Shown: positions 32,328 through 40,627 of the stretch, one piece after another
How positions within the stretch are numbered: position 1 is the stretch's first letter
How the letters are laid out: each line of letters opens with the position of its first letter
Assembly: GCA_016208315.1 (NCBI GenBank)
Contig: JACQYF010000035.1
Coordinates: 1-47,838 of the forward strand
Length of the DNA stretch: 47,838 nt
From: Chloroflexota bacterium
Lineage (GTDB): Bacteria; Chloroflexota; Anaerolineae; UBA4142
Direction: 5' to 3'
Program-made: the position numbers and the translations under genes
Notes under the pieces: generated by a model
What the model was told of the DNA's origin: nothing
The model's input: the letters and a program-made list of their open reading frames with translations, nothing else
Database searches by the model: none

Positions 32328-33092
32328 ATGACAGTCGCAATTGACCTAACCGGGAAAAGCGCAATTGTAACGGGGAGCGGACGCGGGATCGGACGCGAGA
32401 CGGCGCTGCTGCTGGCGAAAGCCGGCGCGTGCTTGACGATTGCCGACGTGGACGAAGCGACGGCGGCGAGCACCGCGGCAGAGATTCGCGCGTTGGGCGC
32501 GGCGGCGACGCATGTGCGGGTGGACATTACCCAGCCGGACGATGCCAAGCAGATGGTCCAAGCCGCGCTGGCGGCGCACGGGCGCTTGGACATTCTCGTG
32601 AACAACGCCGCGCGCTGGACGACCAAGCTGTTCAAGGACATGACGCCTGAAGACTATGATGCGAATATTCGCGTCACGCTTTATGGCACTCTACACGCCT
32701 CGCGCGCCGCGCTCGATCCGATGATGGAGAGCAAGTACGGGCGCATTATCAACTTGATTTCGGATGCGGGGCGCATCGGCGAGCCGTATCTCTCGATCTA
32801 TGCCGCGGCCAAAGGCGGCGTCGCCGCGTTCACCAAGGCGTTGGCGAAAGAGGTCGGAAGATACAACATCACGGTGAACGGCATTGCACCGGGTATCACG
32901 CTCACGCCCGGCTCGGCGGATTTCATCCAAGGCGCGGGCGGTGAGGAAAAGTTGGCCAAGGCGTATCCTTTGCGCCGTCTCGCCCAGCCCATTGACATCG
33001 CGAACCCGATCCTGTTCCTCGCGTCTGACATGTCGGGCTATATGACCGGCCAAATCTTTAGCGTGAGCGGCGGGTACAGCACGGTAGGATAA
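32328..33092 (+). CDS. Short-chain dehydrogenase (second SDR of the island)
   Basis: A 254-residue classical SDR: TGSGRGIG, NNAA, S-x(n)-Y-x3-K in YLSIYAAAKGG, and a C-terminal SVSGGYSTVG. TTGGAGG right upstream fixes the ATG at 32328. It resembles 3-oxoacyl-ACP reductase/BadH-like (2-hydroxycyclohexanecarboxyl-CoA dehydrogenase) enzymes; which CoA ester it uses cannot be told. It could supply the missing 6-hydroxycyclohexenecarbonyl-CoA dehydrogenase step or a beta-oxidation step. It is followed by the amidohydrolase gene after 39 nt. Confidence 0.8.
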   Translation: MTVAIDLTGKSAIVTGSGRGIGRETALLLAKAGACLTIADVDEATAASTAAEIRALGAAATHVRVDITQPDDAKQMVQAALAAHGRLDILVNNAARWTTKLFKDMTPEDYDANIRVTLYGTLHASRAALDPMMESKYGRIINLISDAGRIGEPYLSIYAAAKGGVAAFTKALAKEVGRYNITVNGIAPGITLTPGSADFIQGAGGEEKLAKAYPLRRLAQPIDIANPILFLASDMSGYMTGQIFSVSGGYSTVG

Positions 33093-33124
33093 TGAGCCAA
33101 TTTGCCAATGAACCAATGAGCCAA
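33093..33124 (+). repeat. Direct word repeats (GAGCCAA / GAACCAA)
   Basis: One arm only of the GCCAAA type: four near-tandem words between the SDR stop and the amidohydrolase start. No complementary arm is seen, so it looks like a half element. Confidence 0.6.
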
Positions 33125-33131
33125 ATCTTCG

Positions 33132-33980
33132 ATGCCGCCAATCATTGATTTTCATATCCATGTCGGTCGTTCCGAGATGTGGAAACCGTGGGTGTTCGAG
33201 TGGGCGGTCAACAACCTCAACGAAGACGACCGCCGCTTGGGCGCCGAGCATTATCTGGACAGCATCGCCGCGTCGTGGGAAACGTTGGAAAAGCATCTCG
33301 ACGAGTGCGGCGTGGACTATGCCGTCATACTGGCTGAGGAAAGTCCCATCACCACGGGCATCACGCCGAATGACTATGTGATCAACTTTTGCCGCGGCAG
33401 CAAGCGCCTCATCCCATTTTGCAGCGTCAACCACTATTTGCACGCGACCCCGGGCAAAGAGTTGGAACGGCTGATTACACAAGACGGATTTCGCGGCCTC
33501 AAGATCTACCCGACCTACGAACACTTTTACGCGAACGACCGCGAGCTTTACCCGATGTACGCGGTTCTGCAGGACGCGAAACTGCCGCTGATGGTGCATA
33601 CCGGTTCGTCGGTGTTCAAAGGCGCCAAACTCAAGTACGGCGATCCGCTCGCGCTCGACGATGTGGCCGTGGATTTTCCCGACCTGAACATCGTGATGGC
33701 GCACAGCGGACGCGGCTTTTGGTATGATCGCGCGTTCTTTCTCGCCCGGCTGCACGAGCACGTGTACATGGAGCTGGCGGGCTTGCCGCCGACGCGCTTG
33801 TTGGAATACTTTCCCGAATTCGAGCGCAACGCCGACAAGATCATTTTCGGCACGGACTGGCCCGGGATGCCGTACATCAAGCGGAACATCGAGCAGATTC
33901 GCAAACTGCCGTTAAAGGCGAGTACCTTCGAAAAGATTCTCGGGGGGAATGCGGCGCGAGTGTTGGGGTTGGGTGGTTAG
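33132..33980 (+). CDS. Amidohydrolase-2 family metal-dependent hydrolase/decarboxylase
   Basis: A 282-residue TIM-barrel amidohydrolase of the ACMSD-like group. Metal ligands H8 and H10 (DFHIHVG), then a His in MVHTGSS, a His in MAHSGRGF and the Asp in GTDWPG are all present. Members include decarboxylases of aromatic acids as well as hydrolases, so a role in a side aromatic pathway is possible but unproven. No clear ribosome-binding site is seen before ATG 33132. Its last residues (LGLGG) and stop run into the GGTGGTT repeat and overlap the antisense PIN gene by 4 bp. Confidence 0.8.
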   Translation: MPPIIDFHIHVGRSEMWKPWVFEWAVNNLNEDDRRLGAEHYLDSIAASWETLEKHLDECGVDYAVILAEESPITTGITPNDYVINFCRGSKRLIPFCSVNHYLHATPGKELERLITQDGFRGLKIYPTYEHFYANDRELYPMYAVLQDAKLPLMVHTGSSVFKGAKLKYGDPLALDDVAVDFPDLNIVMAHSGRGFWYDRAFFLARLHEHVYMELAGLPPTRLLEYFPEFERNADKIIFGTDWPGMPYIKRNIEQIRKLPLKASTFEKILGGNAARVLGLGG

Positions 33981-34006
33981 GTAGCTGGGTGGTTGGGTGG
34001 TTGGGG
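33971..34006 (+). repeat. Tandem GGGTGGTT words at a convergent gene end
   Basis: Four GGGTGGTT-like words between the amidohydrolase end and the PIN gene end. They encode the last residues (about PQPPNHPAT) of the PIN protein on the minus strand. Confidence 0.7.
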
Positions 34007-34537
34007 CGAAGCGACTGGCACAGACTGTGGTTTCCAAACCGTCAGAATATCTACATTATCAAAATCCGAGTCGTTCGTCGCAAGGTGTTTGATGCTCTGC
34101 GCTTTGCAGGTTGCGAGGTGGAGCGCATCTGTCCCAAGTAGCTTGTAGCTTTTGCCCAAGTCCGGCGATGTCGCGATAACATCGTAACCGATATCAAGAA
34201 TGCGTAGGCCTTTCGCTTTCAAGACGTTCACATAGCCCAGAAAATCGGTACATGCCTTGTAGCACTGTGCAGAGAGAGCAGCGTCCTTCTTCAGTTGCTC
34301 TTTGATTTTCCAAATCTTGTCGGTCTGTAGAATCTCCGAACCTTTGCCGATCAGGATGACGTGAAGAACTTCATTGAGCACAAAGTTCGACGTTACGCCG
34401 CTTATCTGACTTTGCTCTACTCGTTCGAGGAATTGGGTACAATCCTTTTGGAACTTGGGATTGCGTAACGCAAAGTAACTCCAGATATTGGCGTCAATAA
34501 AGATGTCGTCGGGCAACGTATAGCCAATGAGGTCCAT
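33977..34537 (-). CDS. PIN-domain toxin, second VapC-like
   Basis: A 186-residue PIN protein. Active-site acids: FIDANIWSYF, LNEVLHV, GTDALHLATC, TNDSDFD. ATG 34537 is chosen because the PIN fold starts there; upstream sequence is the antitoxin gene in another frame. It starts two bases after the antitoxin stop. The proline-rich tail is made of the intergenic GGTGGTT repeat, so the original stop may have lain further upstream. Confidence 0.82.
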   Translation of the reverse strand: MDLIGYTLPDDIFIDANIWSYFALRNPKFQKDCTQFLERVEQSQISGVTSNFVLNEVLHVILIGKGSEILQTDKIWKIKEQLKKDAALSAQCYKACTDFLGYVNVLKAKGLRILDIGYDVIATSPDLGKSYKLLGTDALHLATCKAQSIKHLATNDSDFDNVDILTVWKPQSVPVASPQPPNHPAT

Positions 34538-34539
34538 GG

Positions 34540-34743
34540 TTACCTGGTAAGAAGTGAGTCTTCGTAGTCTGCATGCAGCGTGGCAATATCGGCTACAGGG
34601 GCAACAAAACCACTCATTTGCTCGGTGAGATTCTTCGGCTTTACCAGTATGTAATGTTCTGTACGGATGATTTCGAGTTCGCCGAAGCTCTCGAAATAAT
34701 CTTTGGGCAGCAGCAGACCTTCTCGTACAATTTGTGCTTCCAT
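34540..34743 (-). CDS. Antitoxin of the second PIN toxin
   Basis: A 67-residue protein read directly before the PIN gene. The N-terminal 40 residues (REGLLLPKDYFE, then LEIIRTEHYILVKPK) look like an AbrB/SpoVT swapped hairpin; the acidic tail would bind the toxin. AAGGAGG precedes the ATG. It is driven by the promoter at 34764-34792. Confidence 0.75.
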   Translation of the reverse strand: MEAQIVREGLLLPKDYFESFGELEIIRTEHYILVKPKNLTEQMSGFVAPVADIATLHADYEDSLLTR

Positions 34744-34763
34744 TCTGACCTCCTTGCAAGAGA

Positions 34764-34792
34764 ATTATAACGGCGAACCATACAGGAGTCAA
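34764..34792 (-). promoter_or_regulatory. Promoter of toxin-antitoxin pair 2, overlapping the iorA ribosome-binding site
   Basis: Minus strand TTGACT (34792-34787), 17-bp spacer, TATAAT (34769-34764). The -35 box overlaps the AGGAG of the divergent iorA gene and ends one base before its ATG. Confidence 0.8.
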
Positions 34793-34793
34793 C

Positions 34794-36587
34794 ATGACCA
34801 AGCAATTAATGTCCGGCGATCAGGCGATTGCGCGCGGGGTGTGGGAAGCGGGCGTGGTCTTTGCGTCCAGCTATCCCGGCACGCCGGCGACCGAAATACT
34901 CGAAAGTCTGGCGCACTATGCCGACATTCAGGCGCAGTGGGCGGTCAACGAAAAGGTCGCGTTTGACGAGGCGATGGGCGCGGCGATTGCGGGCGTCCGC
35001 GCGTTTGTAGCGGTGAAGCATGTCGGCTTGAACGTCGCCGCAGACTCGTTCATGGTCTTTCCGTATGGTGGGACGAACGCGGGTTTCGTCGTCGTCAGCG
35101 CGGACGATCCGGGCACGCACAGTTCGCAGAACGAACAGGACAATCGCTATTTTGCGAAATTCGGCAAGGTGCCGATGCTCGAACCCTCCGACAATCAAGA
35201 GGCCAAAGATTACATCAAGCTGGCGTATCAGATCAGCGAGCAATTCGAATCGCCCGTGATGGTGCGCGTGACGATGCGGCTCGCGCACACCAAAGGTATG
35301 GTAGAGCCGGGCGAGCGCAGCACCGCGCCTAAGAAGCCGTTTGTCAAGGACAACTTGAAATGGGTGGTTCCGCCCTTTGCCAAGCTCCACCGCACGCCGC
35401 TTGAGAACAAAATCCGTGCGATGGAGCAGTACGCAGAAACCTTTGCCGAAAACAAGGTTGAAAAAGGGATCGGCGGCGCTGATTACGCCGTAATCACGAG
35501 TGGCGTTATCTTCCAGTACGCGCGCGAAGTTCTACCGCAGCCGGATTTCCTCAAGCTTGGAATGACCTATCCGCTCCCCAAACATATGATCCTCGACTTT
35601 TGCGCCAAATACCCCAAGGTATACATCATCGAAGAGAGCGAGCCGTTCCTCGAGGAGCAGATTCGCTATTGGGGCGTACAAAACGTCGTCGGCAAGGAAT
35701 TGTTCACGAACATCGGCGAGCTGTCGCCGGAATTGATCGCGCAGCAAATGTTTGGCACGCTTGCGCCGACGGATTTCTCGAAAGAGATCGGCATCCCCGC
35801 GCGCCCGCCGATGCTGTGCATCGGCTGCCCGCACCGCGGCACGTACACTTCGCTGAATCGCATCAAGGGCATCACCGTCACCGGCGACATTGGCTGCTAC
35901 ACGCTCGGCGGCCTGCCGCCGTACAACACGATGAACACATCGTTTGAAATGGGCGGTTCCATCGCGCACGCGTACGGCTTTGAAGCCGCGGGCGAGCCGC
36001 GCACCGTCGCGATCATCGGCGACTCGACGTTTCTGCACAGCGGTGTCGCGCCGTTGATGGACGCGGTTTACAACGGCGGCAAGACAACCGTCGTCATCGT
36101 GGACAATCGCACGACGGGCATGACCGGACAGGAAGATCATCCCGGCACCGGCAAGGACATTCACGGCCATCCGGCGAAAAAGATAGATTACGAAGTTCTC
36201 TGCCGCGCGATGGGCGTCGAATTCGTCAAGCACGCGAGCGCCTTCCGCCCGGACGAAGTTGAAAAAGCGGTGCGCGAAGCGATTCAATTCGATGGGCCTT
36301 CGGTCGTAATTTCGGAAGGGCCGTGCGTTCTGATTCCGGAAGAAAAAGCGAAAAAGAAAGTTGGGTTTACGGTCGTCGCCGAAGATTGTATCGCATGCGG
36401 CTTGTGCTTTCACACCGGCTGCCCGGCGATCAAGGAGAGCGCCGAGACCTATCGCAAGACGGAACAACAAAAGTCGCGGCCCAAGGCGATTATTGATCCC
36501 GACATTTGCGTTGGCTGCACGCTCTGCGCGGCGGTCTGCCCGCCGGAGTGCATCGTGAGAGTGGATGGGCAACCGTGGGGCGCGTAG
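34794..36587 (+). CDS. iorA: Indolepyruvate (arylpyruvate):ferredoxin oxidoreductase, alpha subunit, copy 1
   Basis: A 597-residue TPP-dependent enzyme of the IorA type: pyrimidine-binding domain at the N-terminus, TPP domain with GDIGCYTLGGLPP and GDSTFLHSG, and a C-terminal ferredoxin domain with two cysteine sets (CIACGLCFHTGCP, CVGCTLCAAVCP) for [4Fe-4S] clusters. It decarboxylates arylpyruvates to arylacetyl-CoA and reduces ferredoxin, the electron donor that benzoyl-CoA reductase needs. ACAGGAG precedes the ATG. Its beta subunit is at 37088, separated only by a thioesterase gene. Indole-, phenyl- or hydroxyphenylpyruvate cannot be distinguished from sequence. Confidence 0.92.
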   Translation: MTKQLMSGDQAIARGVWEAGVVFASSYPGTPATEILESLAHYADIQAQWAVNEKVAFDEAMGAAIAGVRAFVAVKHVGLNVAADSFMVFPYGGTNAGFVVVSADDPGTHSSQNEQDNRYFAKFGKVPMLEPSDNQEAKDYIKLAYQISEQFESPVMVRVTMRLAHTKGMVEPGERSTAPKKPFVKDNLKWVVPPFAKLHRTPLENKIRAMEQYAETFAENKVEKGIGGADYAVITSGVIFQYAREVLPQPDFLKLGMTYPLPKHMILDFCAKYPKVYIIEESEPFLEEQIRYWGVQNVVGKELFTNIGELSPELIAQQMFGTLAPTDFSKEIGIPARPPMLCIGCPHRGTYTSLNRIKGITVTGDIGCYTLGGLPPYNTMNTSFEMGGSIAHAYGFEAAGEPRTVAIIGDSTFLHSGVAPLMDAVYNGGKTTVVIVDNRTTGMTGQEDHPGTGKDIHGHPAKKIDYEVLCRAMGVEFVKHASAFRPDEVEKAVREAIQFDGPSVVISEGPCVLIPEEKAKKKVGFTVVAEDCIACGLCFHTGCPAIKESAETYRKTEQQKSRPKAIIDPDICVGCTLCAAVCPPECIVRVDGQPWGA

Positions 36588-36670
36588 CAGGTCGCAAGTC
36601 GCAGGTCACAAGTCGCAAGTCCGACTGTGCTTGTGACGTGTGACCTGTGACGTGAGACTTGACATGAGAC
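36588..36670 (+). repeat. Word hairpin between iorA and paaI-like gene (GTCACAAG family)
   Basis: Left arm tandem GTCGCAA/GTCACAA words, right arm CTTGTGACGTGTGACC-type words; fills the gap up to the start of the thioesterase gene. Confidence 0.8.
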
Positions 36671-36674
36671 GGAC

Positions 36675-37091
36675 ATGGTCAGTGAGAAAATTCGAGAGCA
36701 CCTTCTACGGGATAAATTCGCGGAATCGCTTGGGATTGAGTTGTTGGAATTGCGCGAAGGGTACGCCAAGTGTTCGATGATCGTGCGCGACGCCATGTTG
36801 AACGCACACAAGATTGCGCACGGCGCGGCGATTTTCACGCTGGCCGACTTTGCGTTTGCGGCGGCGTGTAACTCGTATGGTCAGGTCGCCGTGGCGTTGG
36901 AAGTCAAAATCAATTTCCTGGATGCCGTGAAATCGGGGACACGCCTGATCGGAGAGGCAAGCGAAGAAGCGGTGACCAAGCGCATCGGACTGTACCACCT
37001 CACGGTGCGAGATGAGGGCGGCAAGCTGATCGCGTCGGCTCAAGCGACGGCGTATCGGAAGCAGGAATGGTTTGGGGGAAGAGGACAATGA
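36675..37091 (+). CDS. Hotdog-fold acyl-CoA thioesterase, PaaI-like
   Basis: A 138-residue hotdog protein. NAHKIAHGAAIFTLADFAFA is the PaaI motif with the catalytic Asp. PaaI hydrolyses (hydroxy)phenylacetyl-CoA esters and is thought to rescue CoA from dead-end thioesters. Placement between iorA and iorB fits release of arylacetate from arylacetyl-CoA. The stop overlaps the iorB start (ATGA). Start ATG 36675 has only a weak site, GACGGAC. Confidence 0.85.
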   Translation: MVSEKIREHLLRDKFAESLGIELLELREGYAKCSMIVRDAMLNAHKIAHGAAIFTLADFAFAAACNSYGQVAVALEVKINFLDAVKSGTRLIGEASEEAVTKRIGLYHLTVRDEGGKLIASAQATAYRKQEWFGGRGQ

Positions 37092-37660
37092 CACACAATT
37101 TGCTATTTGCGGGTGTAGGTGGACAGGGCGTGGTTTTGGCGAGCGAGGTGATCGCGTTGGTGGCCGCGGCTGAAGGATACGACGTGAAGCAAGGCGAAGT
37201 ACACGGCGCGGCGCAGCGCGGCGGCGCGGTCGTCAGTCACATTCGCTTTGGCGAGCGCGTCTACTCGCCGCTCAATTTGCGCGGGCAAGCGGATGTGATG
37301 GCCGCGTTCGAAACGCTCGAAGCCGTGCGGCACGCGCACTATTTGAAACCGGGCGGCGTGCTCATCGTCAACGACCACCGGATCGAACCGACCTACCTGA
37401 ACACGACCGTCAAGTATCCCGACGACCCAATCGGATTTTTGGAGCGCAAGCCGATTCGTGTTATAGTGCTGAACGCGTCCGAAACCGCGCGCGCGCTGGG
37501 AAACGAGCGCGTCGCGAGTCTGGTCATGCTCGGGGCTGTTTCGCGGTTTATTCCGCTTAAAGCCGATTCTTGGGACAAGGTCTTGCGCGAGCGCATTCCC
37601 GCGAAATTGCTAGAACTGAACCAGCGCGCGTTTGCCGAAGGACAGAAAGCCGCCGCGTAG
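37088..37660 (+). CDS. iorB: Indolepyruvate (arylpyruvate):ferredoxin oxidoreductase, beta subunit, copy 1
   Basis: A 190-residue gamma/beta-type subunit of the 2-oxoacid oxidoreductases: FAGVGGQGVVLASEV (phosphate/CoA-side loop) and GEVHGAAQRGGAVVSHIRFG. It completes the enzyme with the iorA at 34794. ATG 37088 is chosen since it overlaps the previous stop (translation coupling) and follows GAAGAGG; the ATG at 37067 is inside the thioesterase gene. Confidence 0.92.
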   Translation: MTHNLLFAGVGGQGVVLASEVIALVAAAEGYDVKQGEVHGAAQRGGAVVSHIRFGERVYSPLNLRGQADVMAAFETLEAVRHAHYLKPGGVLIVNDHRIEPTYLNTTVKYPDDPIGFLERKPIRVIVLNASETARALGNERVASLVMLGAVSRFIPLKADSWDKVLRERIPAKLLELNQRAFAEGQKAAA

Positions 37661-37698
37661 AGAAAGCGGATGACCGGTAACCTGAAGGAGGGTTAGCC

Positions 37699-38976
37699 AT
37701 GTGGCAGCCGGATTGCGAGACTTGCACGCGAGAAGAATTAGAGCGATTGCAGTTGGCGCGTGTGCGCGAGAATATCGCGCGCATTGCCGCGTGCAACCCC
37801 GCGTATTACGACAAAATCGGCCGACCGCATCCCGATGCGATTGGCGCACTGGGCGACATCCCGCAACAACTCCCCTTAATGACCAAAGGCGATTTGCGGG
37901 CGGGCTATCCCTTTGGCTTGGCGTGCGTGCCGCAAAAGGATTTTGCGCGCATGCAGATGAGTTCCGGCACGACCGGTAAGCCGGTGATCTGCCCCTACAC
38001 CCGCGGCGACATCGCCCAATGGGCCGAGACGATGGCGCGTTGCTACACCGCAGCCGGCGTCACCCGCGACGATGTGATTCAAATTACCCCCTCATTCGGC
38101 TTGCCGAACGGCGGCTTTGGTTTTCACTTTGGCGCCGAAACGCTCGGCGCATTCTACATCCCGGTCGGCCCCGGGCGTACACTCCTCCAACTGCAACTGA
38201 TGCAAGACCTCGGCGCGACCGTCCTCACCGCCATCGCCACGTATCCGATCCGCCTGATCGAAGCCGCCCGCGAAGAGCATTTCGATTTTCGCAAGACCCA
38301 ATTGCGCGTCGGCATCTTTGGATCGGAAATGTGGAGCGACGAGCTGCGCAAAAAGATCGAGAACGAAATGGGGATTGAGAGTTTCGATATTATCGGGATG
38401 ACGGAAACGGGCGGCGTGGGGATGGGGATTGATTGCCAAGCGCACCACGGCATCCACATTTGGGAAGATCATTACCTGGCCGAGGTCGTTGATCCGCAGA
38501 CGGGCGCGGTTCTGGACGATGGGCGCGAAGGCGAGTTGGTCGTTACGACTCTGACGCGCCAAGCGCTGCCGCTCATTCGCTTTCGCACGGGCGATATTAC
38601 GCGGGTGATTTCCCGAGAGCGCTGCGAATGCGGGCGCACGCATCTTCGCATTGACCGATTCAAGGGCCGCACCGACGATATGATCGTTTACAAAGGTTTG
38701 AATTTTTACCCGAGCCAGATCGAGACTCTGCTCCTGCGTCAAGATGGAATTGCGGCAGATTATCAGATTGTCCTCGGCTGTGACGAACGCGGCAATGAAA
38801 CGATGGACATTGTTGTCGAGACGGCCGCGCCGCTTGCCGCAGAAGCGCAAGCACGCATTCGGCGCGAGCTATTCGACTATGTGGGTTTGTCGGTGGCACC
38901 CCAGTTCGTCAAGCAAGGCGAGCTGCCGCGCCCACCGGGTAAGGCGGTTCGAGTGGTTGACAAACGGCACGTGTGA
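37699..38976 (+). CDS. paaK: Phenylacetate-CoA ligase, copy 1
   Basis: A 425-residue AMP-forming ligase of the PaaK family (usual length 430-440). The nucleotide motif is S88-S-G-T-T-G-K-P95, then FGLPNGGFGFHFGAE, the GMTETGG adenine motif, and the hinge RFKGRTDDMIVYKG before the small C-terminal domain. A Cys pair (RCECGR) is retained in the linker. It activates arylacetates to CoA esters with ATP. AAGGAGGG precedes the ATG. It follows iorB, so it can reclaim free arylacetate. Confidence 0.92.
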   Translation: MWQPDCETCTREELERLQLARVRENIARIAACNPAYYDKIGRPHPDAIGALGDIPQQLPLMTKGDLRAGYPFGLACVPQKDFARMQMSSGTTGKPVICPYTRGDIAQWAETMARCYTAAGVTRDDVIQITPSFGLPNGGFGFHFGAETLGAFYIPVGPGRTLLQLQLMQDLGATVLTAIATYPIRLIEAAREEHFDFRKTQLRVGIFGSEMWSDELRKKIENEMGIESFDIIGMTETGGVGMGIDCQAHHGIHIWEDHYLAEVVDPQTGAVLDDGREGELVVTTLTRQALPLIRFRTGDITRVISRERCECGRTHLRIDRFKGRTDDMIVYKGLNFYPSQIETLLLRQDGIAADYQIVLGCDERGNETMDIVVETAAPLAAEAQARIRRELFDYVGLSVAPQFVKQGELPRPPGKAVRVVDKRHV

Positions 38977-39068
38977 AGGGAGGTGATGGCGGTCTCTGGA
39001 GTGGTTGTTGGTTCGACCGAAGCACGACCTTTAGGAAGAGAGAGCAATTCAAACAAGGAGGAGCAGAA

Positions 39069-40580
39069 ATGAAGTTACGACACGTTTTGCTGATGCTGGC
39101 GACGAGTCTCGTGATTCTGGCCGTTGTCGCCGCGTGCGCACCCGCGCCGACACCGACACCGGTTCCACCCACGGCGGTTCCGCCGACAGCTGCGCCGCAA
39201 CCGACCAAAGCGCCGGAACCGACCAAGGCGCCCGCGGCAACGGCTGCGCCGACAGCTGTGCCAACCAAAGCGCCGGAACCGACCAAGGCGCCGGAACCGA
39301 CCAAGGCGCCCGTGGCTGGAGCACCCTACAAAGTTGGCGTCGTAGTATCTGTCACCGGCCCGCAGTCCTCGCTCGGCGTGCCCGAGCGCGATTCGGTGTT
39401 GATGGTGATGGAGCAAGTCAACGCGAAGGGCGGCATCAAAGGTCCCGATGGGGCCTTGCACAAACTTGAGGTGATCGTCGAGGACGATGCCAGCGACACG
39501 ACCAAAGCGGTGACGGCGTCGAAAAAGTTGCTCGAGCAAGACAAGGTGCACGTTCTGGAAGGCGCGAGCGGGAGTCCGATGAGTATCGCCATGTCCCCAC
39601 TCGCAACCGCGGCCAAGATTCCGATGGTCAGCTATGCGTCGTCATCCGCCATTGTGTACCCCGCGCTGACTGATCTCGTCGGCAAGGCCGTCAAGATTCC
39701 GGGCAAGCCCGACCACACGGTCGCCGCCGGAGAAACGCTGGTTTACCTTGCCCGCGTTTACGGCGTGAAAGAAGACGACATCAAGAAAGCCAATCCCGAC
39801 ATCAAAGTTGACGTCGCTCTGCCCTGGGTCTTCAAGACGCCCCAGGAAAACTACCCCGTGGCCTCGGTCCAGGTAGACTATTTCAAGGCGAAGGGTATCA
39901 AGAAAGTCGCCTCGATTGGCGTGAACAACGCGTTCGGTCTCGACTCGCGACTTGGGATGAAGGCGCTCTACAAAGAAGCGGGCATCGAAATCGTCGCGGA
40001 CGAGTTGTTCCAACCCGGCGACAAGGACTTTCGCGCGCAACTGACCAAAATCAAATCCTTGAACCCCGAAGGGCTGGTCGTCCACGCGACCTCGGCGGAA
40101 GGCGCGGGCGTCACCGTGCAGTTCCGTGAACTCGGCTTCAAGATCCCCATTCTCCACAACCACGGCATCGGCGCCCAGGCATTTATTGACGCCGCGAAAG
40201 CCGACGCCGAAGGTGTGCTGTTCCCCATCGGCAAAGTGCTCGTCGCCGACAGCCTGCCGGACAGCGACCCGCAGAAAAAGGTCTTGCAGCAGTACATCAA
40301 AGACTATCAAGCTTTCACCAAGGGCGCGCCGATCAGCACATTCGGCGGCCACGCGTGGGATGGCATCCAAATGGCCGTGATGTGCTTTGAAAAAGTCGGC
40401 TCGGATGCCGAAAAGCTGCGCACGTGCTTTGAGGGGGTCAAGAGCTTTCCTGGGATCAGCGGTGTGTTCAACATGACCGCGACCGATCACACCGGCATCG
40501 CCAAGGAATCGCTCGTGCTCGTCAAGATCGAAAAAGGCAAGTGGACGTTTGTAGACCCGGCCAAGTACAAGGACAACTAG
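39069..40580 (+). CDS. livK: LivK-type substrate-binding lipoprotein with an inserted LysM-like segment
   Basis: A 503-residue type I solute-binding protein of the branched-chain amino acid (HAAT) family. A signal peptide ends in a lipobox at C23 (VVAAC); a Pro/Thr/Ala/Lys linker (about 24-78) of PTKAPE repeats spaces it from the membrane; the two-lobed binding domain follows (YKVGVVVSVTGPQSSLG). Residues about 216-247 (HTVAAGETLVYLARVYGVK...) look like a LysM unit set between the two lobes. AAGGAGG precedes ATG 39069. It heads the livKHMGF operon. Ligand unknown; aromatic amino acids or aromatic acids fit the context. Confidence 0.9.
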   Translation: MKLRHVLLMLATSLVILAVVAACAPAPTPTPVPPTAVPPTAAPQPTKAPEPTKAPAATAAPTAVPTKAPEPTKAPEPTKAPVAGAPYKVGVVVSVTGPQSSLGVPERDSVLMVMEQVNAKGGIKGPDGALHKLEVIVEDDASDTTKAVTASKKLLEQDKVHVLEGASGSPMSIAMSPLATAAKIPMVSYASSSAIVYPALTDLVGKAVKIPGKPDHTVAAGETLVYLARVYGVKEDDIKKANPDIKVDVALPWVFKTPQENYPVASVQVDYFKAKGIKKVASIGVNNAFGLDSRLGMKALYKEAGIEIVADELFQPGDKDFRAQLTKIKSLNPEGLVVHATSAEGAGVTVQFRELGFKIPILHNHGIGAQAFIDAAKADAEGVLFPIGKVLVADSLPDSDPQKKVLQQYIKDYQAFTKGAPISTFGGHAWDGIQMAVMCFEKVGSDAEKLRTCFEGVKSFPGISGVFNMTATDHTGIAKESLVLVKIEKGKWTFVDPAKYKDN

Positions 40581-40588
40581 CGTTACAA

Positions 40589-40617
40589 TGTAGGGGCGGG
40601 GTCACCCCGCCCCTACA
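40589..40617 (+). repeat. 13-bp GC palindrome between livK and livH
   Basis: TGTAGGGGCGGGG-TCA-CCCCGCCCCTACA, perfect stem, directly followed by AGGAG of livH. Shares its core with 12167 and 16143. Confidence 0.9.
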
Positions 40618-40627
40618 GGAGAACGGG

